Source: Diplolepis rosae (Eukaryota; Arthropoda; Insecta; Hymenoptera; Diplolepididae). From it: a DNA stretch of 64,000 nt. Under the pieces are notes generated by a model. It was not told the origin of the DNA. It was given only the letters and a program-made list of their open reading frames with translations, and ran no database searches. Location of the stretch: the NCBI GenBank assembly GCA_030998225.1, contig JAPYXD010000045.1, positions 1,364,001-1,428,000 on the forward strand, given 5' to 3'. Position 1 is the first letter of the stretch. Each line of letters opens with the position of its first letter. Both the position numbers and the translations under genes were made by a program. Shown one piece after another: positions 34,650 to 46,910 of this stretch.

Positions 34650-35405
34650 AAGGGTTTCCCAATAGGGATGATATGATTTTGAATGTCCCTATCGAGCTCA
34701 TTTGAACTGAAATTTTTGACGTCTGCTGTCAGTTGTCATCAGTAAGGTTTGCCATTTAATCATGAGTAGTTTCACGCTTCCACAACGTTTGGAAATTGTC
34801 CAATTATTTTATCAAAATTCGAGAAGTTTTGTCGGTGTTCAAAGAGCATATCGTGCAAAATATGGTCGTCATTCTGCTCCATCCGCGCTCTCAATTCGTC
34901 GAATAATCGATAAGTTGGAGAGTGAATTTACTCTATTGGATACTAAGCCTAAAAATCGTATGCGTACCGCACGTTCTACACAGAATATAGCCGCCGTACA
35001 GGCCAGTATCGAGGAAAACCGTGAATTGTCCGTGCCACGCCGATCTCAGGAATTGGGCCTGTCCAGGATGACTACCTGGCGTATTTTGCGATTGGATCTT
35101 GGCCTGCATCCCTATAAGATGATTCTGGCCCAAGAACTGAAGCCTAATGACCATCGTTTGCGTCGGGAGTTCGCGGATTGGGCTCTGGAATCAATTGAAA
35201 ATGATCCCCATTTTCATCAAAAAATCATCTTTTCTGATGAGGCGCATTTTTGGCTCAAGTCTCGGGGGACATTTGGCCGATATATTGTTTAAATCATAAA
35301 TGGCATAGAATATCCAATTAATAAAAAAGATTTCGATCAATTCCGAATGAATATTCAGTGTTTTTTTTCAATTTCAAAACATATCACCCTTATTGGGAAA
35401 CCCTT
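34650..35405 (+). mobile_element. internally deleted Tc1/mariner-type element inside integrase
   Basis: The ends are inverted copies of AAGGGTTTCCCAATARGG (about 35 bp), flanked by TA at 34648-34649 and 35406-35407. The 756-bp unit splits the errantivirus integrase relic, so it is the younger insertion. It carries a truncated transposase (34762-35292). Confidence 0.9.
34762..35292 (+). pseudogene. transposase with DUF4817-type HTH, truncated
   Basis: A 176-codon frame with its own ATG. The N-terminus (FTLPQRLEIVQLFYQNSRSF) and ALSIRRIIDKLES form the DUF4817-like helix-turn-helix found in many insect Tc1/mariner-type transposases. A second HTH follows (LSVPRRSQELGLSRMTTWRI). The first catalytic Asp is in IIFSDEAHFWL, after which the frame ends within 13 codons, so the rest of the DDE domain is deleted. 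The ORF is intact up to that point. Confidence 0.85.
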
Positions 35406-35407
35406 TA

Positions 35408-36165
35408 TTATCGATTTTGCCTGTACTTTTTCACTCGAATTAAAATTAGGTATTTTGTTAACATATCCTGAATATTTCAAATATATGTGTATTCATTCCC
35501 TTTTCTGGTCAATAGCAGGGGTCCAAAAATATCCATAGCAATTTTGTCATTTGGTTCAACAGGCGCATCTGGAATAACTGCTTCAACTTTCAATCTAATG
35601 CATGTTAACTTTTGAGTTTGGAAATAGGACACTTTTTTATATATTCGCAAATGTCGTTTTCCATATTTTTCTAAAGTCCCCTCTATTTTGCTCGTTCAAT
35701 GACTTTACTTTTTCCAAAATGTTGAGATGCAACATTACCATGACTTTATTTAATAATTTCTTCTTTTTCCTCTTTAGTTAATTGTTCATTCGGTGTTATG
35801 CGGACATAAAATCTTAATTCTATATTTTCATTTTCCAAAAATGTGATTAGTTCTTTTATCTTATTTTTCTCGAGACTTGTAACAGTTGGATCCGAAAAGT
35901 GAAGTCGTACTGTCGTCAACCTTCGATTTTTACTTCGCTGAACTGCTCCATTTAATTTTATTAACCATGTTTTTTCATTATACTCTGGCAACTGAATTGA
36001 ATTTTCAGTTTTTCTACTTGGATTTTTAATTATTTTGATCCAAAATTTTTCTGTGGCATTTGGTTTCCATTTGGTTCGGTTTTCTGAACTATTTGAAAGC
36101 CATTTGTTATATTTGTTTACTAGTTTATGTTTAAATTCTTCATTTTGATTCTGTGTTCTCTTCCT
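35408..36165 (-). pseudogene. errantivirus integrase, N-terminal half and upstream linker
   Basis: Minus-strand frames include 35991-35746 (81 codons), which covers the RNase H to integrase linker, and about 35570-35490, with a core start (AMDIFGPLLL) containing the first catalytic Asp. There are several stops. Together with 33968-34647 it made one integrase before the transposon inserted. Confidence 0.65.
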
Positions 36166-36169
36166 TTTT

Positions 36170-37870
36170 GCTGCAGGCTCTTGTCACAGCTATAAGCAGG
36201 GCGAGTCAAGTATCTCGCACAAGACATTTGACACGTAGTGCTCGATGATTTTAACCGAGTTCAGTAATATACTTCACACGAGTAATTAAACCATATTAAA
36301 GCGGAACTATCCAGATATATTTAATAAAAAATGTTGATTACGTACTATGTGACTTTTTGTTCAAATACTATTCTGTTTCTTACATTTGTTATGTTTTTTA
36401 GCTACAAGTTGCTTATGGTGGTTGTCTTCAGTATCTTTTCAGGAATCTTTAATCACACTGAAACTAACATTTCCTATGTTGCTCGAAAATAAAATTTTAG
36501 TTTATTTTAAGCAATTAAAGTAATTTGGATTAATCAGGGATTTGACCTTGAGGGTGACTTGGTTAATCTGACGAGAGTAATAGTACCATCATTTGAGTCT
36601 TTTTGACTCTTATCTTGGAACAATTATTTCCAACCTTTTTCTTCAATTCCATTTGTATAAAAGCAGATAGTTTTTTCAAAGTATCCTTCCGAGTTCCTTT
36701 TTTTCCTCAATAAGAAAATTGGTCTTAGTGGAATATTCGTGAGTTTCTCTAAAACACTTCTCAGCATTCTGTGTCGCGACAGATGACACATTGCATATGG
36801 GTGTACTGCCATGGTAATTTTGCTGGAGGTGCCCATTCTGAAAATTCTACTTCTCATTCAGCGGCAGTTTCACCGAGAGAATTCGAATTTTTTAAATTAC
36901 CATTTTTCCAATCTTCATCAGATTGTCGGAATTAGCAAAGAAATTGTGCTTGAGTCTATTATTTCTCTAAAAACTCGTTACTGCTTCTGAAAGTACCACT
37001 GTTACCCTTCAAAACTTTTTTTGGATTTTTCAGATATCTTTTTTTGGACATATCGCCTAATGAAGTTGAGTACTTTGCCATTTTCGTGAATACAACCTTA
37101 CCGAAAGGAAATTAGTCCAGAAGCAGAAGAAATAATGCGCTTTTATGTTTCTTGAGTCGTTAAATCCAGATCCAACCTCTAAATTGCTTCATGAGCTCAG
37201 GTTTTTTAAATTTGCTAACTGTGTATGGAATAAGACTCAATATAGCGAAAAATGGTCTATTTTGCACTTTTAGGTTAGGAAATTTGAAAAAACCTGAGGT
37301 GATGTGGCATTTCTGAGGTCAGATCCAGATTCATTGCACCAAAAGCCTTCGGAAAAGTATATTCTGGTTTTGGGGACTGAAAAATGTCGGCCTGTTTAAT
37401 AGAATTTTCTTCAGGCTCAGACACAAAGGTAGGCAGGTTCTATGTGTTTGAAGAAAATTTACTTGGACACATATAGCTAGAATTTCTATGTTAAACGTTT
37501 CCGGTATGCCAAATCCAGACAAACTACGGAATCAGGACGATTGGAAATCCAGTTTGGATACCCCTAAAAATCCAGAGAAGAGTCAAGACCTTTCTAAATC
37601 TATACCCGAAATTCAGAATCTAACTAACTATAACAACGCCTCAGTTGACTGACTGGATCTGTTCAGACCAAACAAGCCTTTCAGACGTATCTGTGCCATG
37701 ATTCTTTTCAAGTCTACAATAATGACATATGTGATGACGTAAAGAAGCATTAAGATTTATATAAGTAGATATATAGTTCGATAAATTGACTGACAAAAGT
37801 CAGCTGCTTTAACTTTTTCAATTAAAGCACAGTAAAAATTTATAGTGTAAGAATCATAAATAAATAAATA
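36170..37870. other. no supported gene
   Basis: AT-rich. Short frames such as 36857-36624 (minus) have no recognisable domain. No repeat termini were found. Confidence 0.4.
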
Positions 37871-38520
37871 AATATATATATCCATGCCATACCAGACGGG
37901 TTTAGGACTTCATGTTTCCGATTTACTTTAAATTTTAGGAGTTGATAGACTAACATAAATAATGGAGAAATCCAAAATTTCAGATTTTTTTATGCATTAT
38001 TTAAAAAGTTATAGGGTAATAAAAAAAAATTTGTTTTTATTCTTTTCAATTATTCAAAAACTGAAACTAGGAAAAATTCTGAACGAACTACACAAACGTA
38101 TCATTAGATTGGCGATGTAGTAACATTTTTTGAAAATATTTTTACTCCAAAGTTAATAACAAAATTTTTTTTTCTCAAACAAATTGACTTTTTGAAAAAA
38201 CGCCATTTTTGAAAAATCTGAAAAAATTCATAGTGATAGCCCCAAGTATTACGCAAATTTTAGGTGTATAATTAAGGTGTGCACTCGAAAATTGCGCGAA
38301 ATATGAATTTTTCTATAAAGTGATACGCTTGGAATCATGATCTTCGATCGACGGCGTCGTACGCAACTTCAAATAGTGTTGAATACTGTCTATTTCCTCG
38401 AGAACGTTATTATTAAAAATTGATGGGAAATGATTATTTATTGGTTTGTGGTCGCTTTATACTCATTACATATGAATACTGTAATGAGTTTTATAATTAT
38501 ATATAATAGCATTTCCAAAC
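37871..38520 (+). repeat. dispersed repeat family C, copy 1 (longest)
   Basis: Starts in an AT microsatellite, then ACGGGTTTAGGACTTCATG, GATAGACTAACATAAATAATG and CAAACGTATCATTAGATTGG. The same blocks are found at 49260-49527 (plus), 50125-50240 (minus) and 51808-52301 (minus). No coding content. Confidence 0.8.
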
Positions 38521-38770
38521 TTTGAACCCTCTTGAGAGCCTTGAATAGTCTAAAATCGCGATCATGCGGTCAGGGCCGCAAAAGAAGAAAAAACTAAGGG
38601 TTACAAAACAGCCTCTTAAAAATTCAAATTTTTCAATTTTGGCCACGAAAAAGAAAAAACGTAAGGTCATAGACATTATACCTCAAACAATATATTGGAT
38701 CTATAACTTAATTCGTGCGGTTTTTTTTTCAAAATTTGAACGTTTATTTAGAAAAACATGTACAATAGTA

Positions 38771-39185
38771 TTATTCAAAGTATTGCCCATCTGAAGCTAT
38801 GACTTTTTCCCATCTTTCTGGCAATTTGTGGATTCCATCCCAAAATAACTGCGCCGGCTTCGCGGCCAAGAATGAATCAAGCCAATTTTTGATACCCTGT
38901 TCTGATGTGAACCGTATTCCAGTGAGGGCGTTCTGCATCCACCGGAACAAATGGTAGTCAGAAGGGGCAAGATCTGGTCTATAAGGCGGGTGGGGTAAAA
39001 CTTCCCATCCACTGTTTTCCAAATAGTTCTTAACTGGAATAGCAACATGGGGCCGAGCGTTGTCATGATGGAAAATTATTTCCTCGTGTCTGGTAGCGTA
39101 TTCCGGGGCGTTTTCCGGCTATTGCTCTCTTCAAACGGATTAATTGTGTTCGGTAGCGTTCTCCATTGATTCCGAAGTTGCTTTT
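38771..39185 (-). pseudogene. mariner transposase, C-terminal half
   Basis: Minus strand: INGERYRTQLIRLKRAIAGK, a +1 frameshift near 39105, HHDNARPHVA (second catalytic Asp), LPHPPYRPDLAPSDYHLF (third Asp) and a final PERWEKVIASDGQYFE. The 5' half is absent. It is a different subfamily from the other mariners in the window. Confidence 0.88.
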
Positions 39186-39437
39186 AAACGCTTAAGTAGT
39201 CAGTAACCGTTAACTCTCTTTATTGGGATAAATTATAAAACCTACTGTACTTTACAAAAAAAAATAATATCGTCAAGCTGGTGCCGTCGCCCAACAGGTA
39301 ACTTGATCAGCAAGACAATAAAATAGTGAAATAGTTGCGTCAGCGCTGTAGCCCAACAAGGCGCTTTATTGGTGCAATAAAAAAAGCATCTCTTATCCAC
39401 TGAGCATTGATTAGCAACACGCCCTTTTCGTTTTATA

Positions 39438-40894
39438 CAGGGTAAGGCACATAAAGTGTTACAGAGCGATAACAATCAAACTATCGATCTATTCCAAAAA
39501 TGTTTCAGACAAGAGTTTCAGTGTTCGAGAAGGCCGTCATACTGGACCGCCCTATGTTTTTATCGGCAGAGGCGCTGAAGCTACGCCAAGGTCAACTCCA
39601 CTTTTTTAAATGGAACCATGTATTTTTTTTCGATGACATTATTACCGTTTTTCAGACGAATTGAACGACCTACAACACAACCCTCGACTTTTAAGCACTT
39701 GTTAATTCGCTGATGAAAAGACCGTCTAACTTCAACCAACATTTGTGGTGTAATTTCGGCACATGCTCGGGTATTCTTTCTTTCATGTCGTGATGCGTGG
39801 TAGGTGCTACCACCATTACGCGTTCTTTGACAAAACCCCATAAAAAGTAATCTGGTGATGTTATGTCTGGCAAACGAGGTGGCCAAGCTACAGGGCCACC
39901 TTGTCCTATCTACTTTTCGTCATCCGTCGGGTTGGATCCATATGTCGATGCGAACATGCAAGGGCACGTCTTTCATTAATTGAGACAGTGAGTTTTGCAG
40001 AAAGTTTGCGTAAACTTGCCCAGTGAAGCGACCTTCAAAAAAATATGGACCGATGACGTGATCGCTGTCAATGCCGCACAAATAATTAACGGACCACGGA
40101 TGTTAAAATGGTAAAGTTCTCATCCATCGAGGATTCTCATTTGCCCAATAATGCATATTATGCCTATTCACATTTCCCGTATTTGCGAAGTTAGCTTCAT
40201 CAGAAAAAAGCACATGACTCAAAAATGATACATCTGTGCGCATTTTTCTATAAATCCAATTACAGAAATTGACGCATTTTAGGAAATCATGGCCGTAAAA
40301 ATCCTGATGTAATGACATACGATACAGATGGAACTTGTGTTGATGTAAGATTCTTAATACAGATCGCTGACTAATTCCACTCTTCTTTCCATTTTCCTGC
40401 TGCTCGCATGTGGATTTAGTGCAGCAAAAGCTAAGATGGCAGCCGCATTATTTTCATTAACAATTGGACGACGTTTGACTCGTGTTTGTTTCACTGTAAT
40501 GCGTGACTAACTGATATGTTAACAGAAAATGCTTAATTTCTGCCGATGTCAACAATACCCTATCGATGTGTATTATCATGGGTATCGTAAGAAATGAAAA
40601 TAAATGAAAATGATTTCTCGACTATTTTCATACTTTGCGTTACTAGAATGACCTTGTGTTGTAGATCGCTGAATTCGTCTTAAAATCGGTAATAATGTCA
40701 TCGAAAAAAAAACATGATTCCGTTTAAAAAAGTGGAGTTGATCTTGACGTAGTATCAGCGCTTCCACTGATAAAAAAATAGGGCGGTCCAGTATGACGGC
40801 TTCCTTGAACACTGAAACTTTTGTCTGAAACATTTTTGGATATGGTCAAAGTTTGAGTGCTATCTCTCTGTAAAACTTTATGTACCTCACCCTG
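39438..40894 (-). mobile_element. Tc1/mariner-type element with about 240-bp TIRs
   Basis: The ends start CAGGGTRAGGYACATAAAGT and are flanked by TA at 39436-39437 and 40895-40896. The inverted repeats extend about 240 bp inward (39438-39680 against 40653-40894) with roughly 85-90 percent identity by eye. Length is 1457 bp. It carries a decayed DUF4817-type transposase on the minus strand. Confidence 0.9.
39581..40525 (-). pseudogene. DUF4817-type DDE transposase, frameshifted
   Basis: Minus strand: an N-terminal region (RRPIVNENNAAAILAFAALN), a frameshift near 40390, SGISQRSVLRILHQH (HTH), then VLFSDEANFANTGNVNRHN with the first catalytic Asp, and finally ITSPDYFLWGFVKERV with the third. 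The middle is interrupted by stops around 39900-40100. The last codons (to 39581) lie inside the left TIR. Same broad family as 34762-35292 but not a close copy. Confidence 0.8.
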
Positions 40895-40896
40895 TA

Positions 40897-41410
40897 TATG
40901 GGAGGGTTTAGTTACAGGCACATAATGAAAAACTCCCACGTGGATGAGCTTTTATGGCTTTGAAATCCTGCAGAATACTGATGCCTGCTTTTTATTTCTC
41001 TTCTTATAGAAATTTGAACGTACGATTGGTGGGATTCGCGACTATCAGGGTAAAAATACATGAGACCCAAAAAGCCTGAATGTCAAAAATGCTTTATTTT
41101 CGGAAGTAAGGAATGCACCCAAAAATCAAAACGTGAAAATTTGCAGCGTAATAGCGCGTATTTTGTTCACAGATTTTCGAAAAATTGAGCTCACGGACGT
41201 ACGAGAACAATTTTAGGCCAAAATAAGCCATAATTACTTTTAAAAATATTACTATTAACAAATTCAAAACACGCGAAAAAGCGAAATGTTTCAGCATCTA
41301 AAGCTAAGGACAAAATTGTTCTGATCACATTTAATTTTTCCAAATTTTCGGTTACATACATAAAAATGTCAAATAACGACTAAAAGCGTAGTTGGCACGC
41401 TGGCAATCCC
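40897..41410. other. no supported gene
   Basis: AT-rich sequence up to the start of the gag-like relic. TTGGCACGCTGGCAATCCC near 41393 could be a decayed primer-binding region, but no LTR boundary is visible. Confidence 0.35.
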
Positions 41411-41419
41411 AGTTGAACC

Positions 41420-43200
41420 GAAGTACCTGGTCACGAGCAGTATCTGAATCTATCGCAGACAATAACGGACTATGTACCTACTATTCCTGCCTTCTCACAG
41501 CCGCAAGCTATGGACGCAAGTCGTGCAATGGCTTCGATTTTAGAATGCATGACACTTCAACTGAGTACTTTTCTCATTCTCCAATTTGATAGCAGAAATC
41601 CTGCACTATGAGAATTCTTACAGGACGTATCAAAAGGGGCGGTGTATATTACTTCTGCCAATGAACCAGGTTTTATTAAGGTCGTTCTGAGGAAACTTAA
41701 GGGACCTGCCCGTGAAAGCGCGAAAGACAAAAGATTCGACAGAATGAGCGAATTAATAGCTTATCTTGAAAACGATTCGCCCCGAAAAAAAAACCAATTA
41801 TATTTTGAGGCCATTGTAAACTTGCGTATAAAACAAACAGAGACTTTAAACCATTACTATAATAGGGTTCAAGGTCTACTTAGTGGAGCAAAGCATGCTC
41901 ACGAGGAAAAATATACAGTTGACGGGAAAAGCGAAATAATGATAAAATCAGTCATTGTCTGTGCTCACGATGCATTCATCAGGGACCTTCCGGACGAAAT
42001 GTCAACCTTCGTGGATACACGTAATCCTAAAACGATACACGAAGCATTTGACCATGCACTCCATGCAGAAGAACGACAAAAGTATGTCGAAAAATCTAGG
42101 GTCGTAGCCTCGGCATACCATGTATCTCGAAAGAATGAGCGCCCTTCAGAGCAATTTCCACTTCGCTCACGTTCACCGACCCCCTATGATAGCAGATGGA
42201 TATAGTAGACGAACTGGAACATCTATGCGCTGCAGCAACCCTTAAGGCTCCAGCCCAGTCGTCAAAGATCATTCCTGGCACAACTTACCTTACTTAAACA
42301 TATCATCCGTACTCAACACAGTACCTACACCAATATCCACCTCACTATCGACAGTACCCTCCGTACCAGGTGCCTTATAGCCTAATCTACCATCCTCTGT
42401 ACGCGTATCCACCGCCCTTCTAAGCTTATCCTCCAGGAAATCAAAATTCCTATCAACAGGATATTCGAACGTGGCATGGGCAAGGAAGAGCGATGGGAGC
42501 TGCAAAGTCTCCTAGGTCGGAATTCTCAGGACTGGGGGATTTAAAATACATCCCGACTCGCAGTTTCGACGCAGCAGCGAGTCCCAAAAACCCAGAGCAA
42601 CTAGAGTTAATAACTTCTTAAAACAGTATAAGCATACATTAACTCAATCAAGGAAGGAGGAAAATGAATTTTGGGAAACAGTCATTGGCGTGCTACACTC
42701 TTCTATATTTGGAAGGCCAGAAAAAGATGCGACAGCTACCTACCAAGAATTAACGAAGTTTTGTGGGGTGGCAAGAAGGAGTACCTTCCGATTTATAGAC
42801 GCTCCAGAAATAATTGAGTCATCCATTTTGAAGCAATCACCCTCAAGACAATATCTGTTCTCGAGCCCAAAGGAAGGAACACTTCCTAAGGAGAGATCCA
42901 CTACCTTTACCACGTCGACTGCCAGCAGGGACTTCAAAAACAGTAACAGCCTCGACGAAAAGAACCTGGAGGTGAAACCAAGGCGGCTGCAGCAGACGAG
43001 GGTTTCGTTGCACCTATAGCTAATATTTCCCATAGCACTCCTTTCATTGAAATGAAAAACCCTAATATCAACCTGTCGTTAAAAGAAGCTATTCAGAAAG
43101 ATGGTCAAAGATATCTATATGTGAAATCGGCAATTACCGGAAAGGTAAATCCAGTTTTAAAGCGCCTGTAACTCGAGCACCTTGACAAGACCACTGATGT
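41420..43200 (+). pseudogene. gag-like retroelement ORF, copy X2
   Basis: Plus strand: the capsid start (NPALREFLQDVSKGAVYITS), then a 187-codon frame (41642-42205) with KLKGPARESAKDK and a helical capsid-like body, as in Ty3/gypsy gag. After a stop-rich gap a 133-codon frame (about 42620-43019) has WETVIGVLHSSIFGRPEK and RRSTFRFIDAPEIIES, then a Ser/Lys-rich tail. This second part recurs in the relic at 19.2-19.5 kb but is no gag domain I know. No zinc knuckle or protease core follows before family A copy 2. Confidence 0.65.
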
Positions 43201-43337
43201 GGTTTGTCGCTGCTCGCGAATGAATCATGAAAATTTTCAAAAGTTGGTTGAGGGGATCAAATTCGGATGTAAGTGATACTCATGTTGTTTGTATATATAT
43301 AGTCTATTACCTGATATCTGTGACCTGATATTTATAT

Positions 43338-44212
43338 ACACGGGGACCCATTTTAATCTATAATCCCAAATATCTTCTAAATTACTTTATCTCCGAAAAA
43401 ATGGTTCGCACAAAGGTTTACTAGGACCGAGGGGGAAATTTGACTGTACCATCAATTTTGACCTTGAGGTCAATTTTCAAGTTAAAATGGAGGTAAGACC
43501 CTTTCCAAGAATGAGAATTCCTATTTTTGACTGCGGATTTAAAAAGAGCGGGAAATTTGACGTCAAAAATGATCTGTGGAAAAATGGTTTTTGTGACCTT
43601 GGAATGGTAAAAAATCAAAGTCAAATGTCCTCACATCTTATCCGAAATGATTGTTACTGTCTGGGTGTGTTGGGGGGGGGGGGGTGTTGTTGTTATAACA
43701 ATCCCCAGCTGAAGTATACAAAAAAAATATATCCGGACACAGAGTTGAATCTAAGAAAAATCGTCTTGACCTTTAAGTCACCTTGGAAATTGACCTGAAG
43801 GTCATGATAGTCAAGGTGATGTACACCTTAACATTTCATCGACTTTTGTGAAGCATCTTGAACGTTTGTTTATCCCGAAAAACCAATAAAATTCAGAAAA
43901 AGGACATCTGGTCGTTTCTCAAACATTTGACCTTAATTTTTTACCTTTCCAAGGTCACAAAAACCATTTTTCCACAGGTCATTTTTGACGTGAAATTTCC
44001 CGCTCTTTTTAAATCCGCAGTCAAAAATAGGGATTCTCATTTGTGGAAAGGATCTTACCTCCATTTGAACTTGAAAATTGACCTCAAGGTCAAAATTGAT
44101 GGTACAGTCAAATTTCCCCCTCGGTTCTGGTCAACCTTTGTGCGAGCCATTTTTTCGTTGATAAAGTATTTTAGAAGATATTTGGGATTATAGATTAAAA
44201 TGGGTGAGCGTG
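43338..44212. repeat. long-TIR foldback element, family A, copy 2
   Basis: The ends begin CACGSKSACCCATTTTAATC and are flanked by TA at 43336-43337 and 44213-44214. The left arm is shortened (about 290 bp to 43625) and the right arm is longer, so this 875-bp copy is a deletion derivative of the structure at 1447-4405. A G run and a vestige of the TG repeat are retained near 43670. Confidence 0.88.
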
Positions 44213-44556
44213 TATATATGATTTTATAATGAAATTTAAGAATTTTGGATTTTTGAATGATTATATTAGTATTTATACAAAAATATCAATTAGTTATCGA
44301 CGCGAATAAAAATTTTGATGCCTATTTGGGGCATGGTCACTAATTGGGACATTCACCTTACAAATTTACATTAAAAATTATATCAGGTGTACAAATAAGT
44401 TCCCGACGTTTGATAAAAGTTGGCGTCACTAGTAAGTTTAGGATGAAATTGAGAGATGTAAAACGTCACTGTTGTAAGATGGCTCATCTGTCAATAACAT
44501 AACCTTGAAATATTAGTGAATTTTTATCAGTGTAATATATTCTTTTGTGTGCGAAA

Positions 44557-44813
44557 ATGGCGAGTTTTGAGCCGAATAAGCGTCATTTGCGGGAACTTTT
44601 GATTCACTTCTTTAATTTGAAGAAATCTGCAGCTGAGGCGCATCGATTGCTTGTATAAATTCATGGTGAGGCTGCCTTAAGTAAGAGAAGTTGTCGTGAG
44701 TGGTTTCAAAAGTTTAAGAAGGGTGAAATTGACATCGAAGACAAAGAACGTAGTGAAAGGCCGAAAGTGTACGAAGACGCCGAATTGAAAGCATTGTTGG
44801 ATCAAGATACGTA
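44557..44813 (+). pseudogene. Mos1-like transposase N-terminus, interrupted
   Basis: From ATG at 44557: MASFEPNKRHLRELLIHFF, then one in-frame stop at 44656-44658, ALSKRSCREWFQKFKKGE and DIEDKERSERPK. This is the mariner N-terminal DNA-binding domain. Translation resumes after the insertion at 49099: codons ...DQDTY join QTQEEQ exactly in frame. The catalytic domain is deleted. Confidence 0.88.
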
Positions 44814-45097
44814 CACGGAAAAAAATTTGGCGCAGATGTTGCCCCTAGCGGTGGAGCTGTTGCGTTTAGCGGAGGAGAGTTGTGCGACTATGCATTTGGG
44901 TATGCTGCGTTCCCTCTGTGGGTGAGCAGCTGCCCCTTTTTGGGGGAGCAGTTGACTTACGTCGAAGGAACACAGCGCTTCTTTCGGTAGTGAGTGTAGG
45001 TGCACCGCATCGGCAGGCAAATACAAAAGCAGGCGAAAGTACAAATTTTAAGTTTTTTATGATTTACATGAAAGTGACCATTGAAATGATGTTTCCT

Positions 45098-45120
45098 ATA
45101 TATATATATATATATATATA
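45098..45120 (+). repeat. (TA)n microsatellite
   Basis: Short pure TA run inside the 4.28-kb element. Confidence 0.95.
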
Positions 45121-45309
45121 GAAGTACTTTCTGGTTCATTACGATCTGTTTACAAATAACCTAAACTCACTGTTGATATTTTGAATAATTTCACACCATT
45201 TTAAGAAATTAAACAAATTCTTCAAAAGATATAATAATTAACGACGATTTCAGAAATATCAAAACAATTCAATTGTACATTGAAAAGTATAGTCAAATAT
45301 CAGTTCATA

Positions 45310-45695
45310 TGACTCGATGCAGCATTCCCTCCTGTGGGGCAACAGCTCTCCCGCAATTGTGGGAGCAGTGTGTCCAGAATTGACACGCGAACGTTACGCA
45401 CACAACGCCAACAGCAGTACGTAGGTGAGAATGGTTGCGCGCGCAGCGTAGTGTGTCTGCTGTTCGCAGTGGTTCTCTGAGTTTTCTCTGGCTAAAGGCT
45501 CCTTGTACCTACAGCTGATATTGCGTGCGCGAGGAATCACATGTGCCCACCGTTAGCTAAAGTTGTGTAAGTTAGATTGCTATATGAAACTGAACAGTGT
45601 GTAGGAGCACTGCTTACAAAATACAAATCGACAGCTTGCTCGGTTTTTATGTTTCTTTCGACTCTGCTGGATTCCGTGCAAAAGAGGCGCGAAAG
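45310..45695 (+). repeat. inverted-repeat block P1 within the 4.28-kb element
   Basis: Contains ACACGCGAACGTTACGCAC, ATATTGCGTGCGCGAGGA and GACAGCTTGCTCGG. Part (about 45450-45645) is inverted at 47795-48003. The 5' part is inverted near 48870-48985, and a diverged direct copy is at 46975-47160. No coding assignment. Confidence 0.8.
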
Positions 45696-45769
45696 AATTG
45701 CCGAACTCAAAATGACGGAAGATATAATTTGAAAACTTAACCCTAAAATCAAAATTTTATAATGTGTAA

Positions 45770-46910
45770 AATCTTTTACGTGATAGTTTTAATAAACAAG
45801 TGTTAATTAAGGGGTTCAATATTTAAGCAAGTTAATAATTTATATTCTAATTCACATACGAAATTACAATTACTAAACAATTTTTTTGTATGAACTTGAT
45901 TCGACAAACCTTTACTATGGAGTAAAATACTTTAAATACCACATTTTGAAATACATAACATCTTTTACGTGACAATTTCAATATATAAGTGTAAACAAAA
46001 GGTTTCTTTTTTTGATGAATAAATTATATTTACATCTTCATACGAAATTACTCATTGTGATTCTTTGTTATTAAATAAAAGTCACCAATATTATAAAAAT
46101 AAAATACTTTAAAAAAAAGTTTTAGAATACTTAAAAATTTGTATATGACAATTTTAATGTATAAATGTGAATGAAAGGTTTGATTATTAAAAAAAGCCAA
46201 TTAATTTTATCTGAATTCGCATGCGAAACTACAAATTGAGATTTCTTTGGTATGAAGATAATTCGACAAACTTTTATAGTAAATTAAAATACTTTAAATA
46301 ATTTTTTTTGGAATACGTAAGATCTTTTAAAAGATAATTTTAGTATATGCACTGCCATAAGAAATTACAGGTTCATTTGTACTTTTATCTACTGTTAAAG
46401 CATCTTCATTTTTATAATAACACGTGATGTAAAAGATTTTAACTATTCCACAAATTTTTAATGATATTTTATTCCAAATAAATATTTTTCCACTTCATAT
46501 CAGAGAAATCTCAACATGTAATTTAGTATACAAATTTAAATATAATATATTTGATATTTAAAGAATCAAACTATTTATTCACACTTGGATAGTCTCTAAA
46601 TCTATTATATCCAAATACAATATAATTTATCTTTGAATAATCTAATATTTTATTTACACTTATTTCATGAAATTGTCATGTAACAGGTTTTAAGTATTTT
46701 AAAAACGTTTTTGAGGTACTTTATTCTAAAGGAAATTTTTTGAAATTTATTTCTTTCTAGACAAATTTCAAAGTTTAATTTCTTATGCAAAATTAATCAT
46801 GTTTTTCAATTTTTTAAATAATCAAATCTTTTATTCACACTTGTATATTAGAATTTTCTAAAAATAATTTTAGGTAATTAAGAAATTTTGTTTCCAAATA
46901 TTTGATTATT
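45770..46910. repeat. mirrored degenerate AT-rich satellite
   Basis: On the plus strand, units near 45774, 45962, 46143 and 46320 share ATCTTTTACGTGACAATTT and CATACGAAATTAC with a period of about 185 bp. From about 46430 to 46900 the same motifs appear reversed (for example TGTCATGTAACAGG and TTATTCACACTTG). The array is therefore roughly symmetrical about 46.4-46.7 kb. Confidence 0.6.

Noticed and set aside
44814..45044. Continuation of the mariner transposase frame into 44814-44900
   Set aside because: The true mariner codons resume at 49099; the sequence after 44813 belongs to the nested element whose TA-flanked ends are exact.
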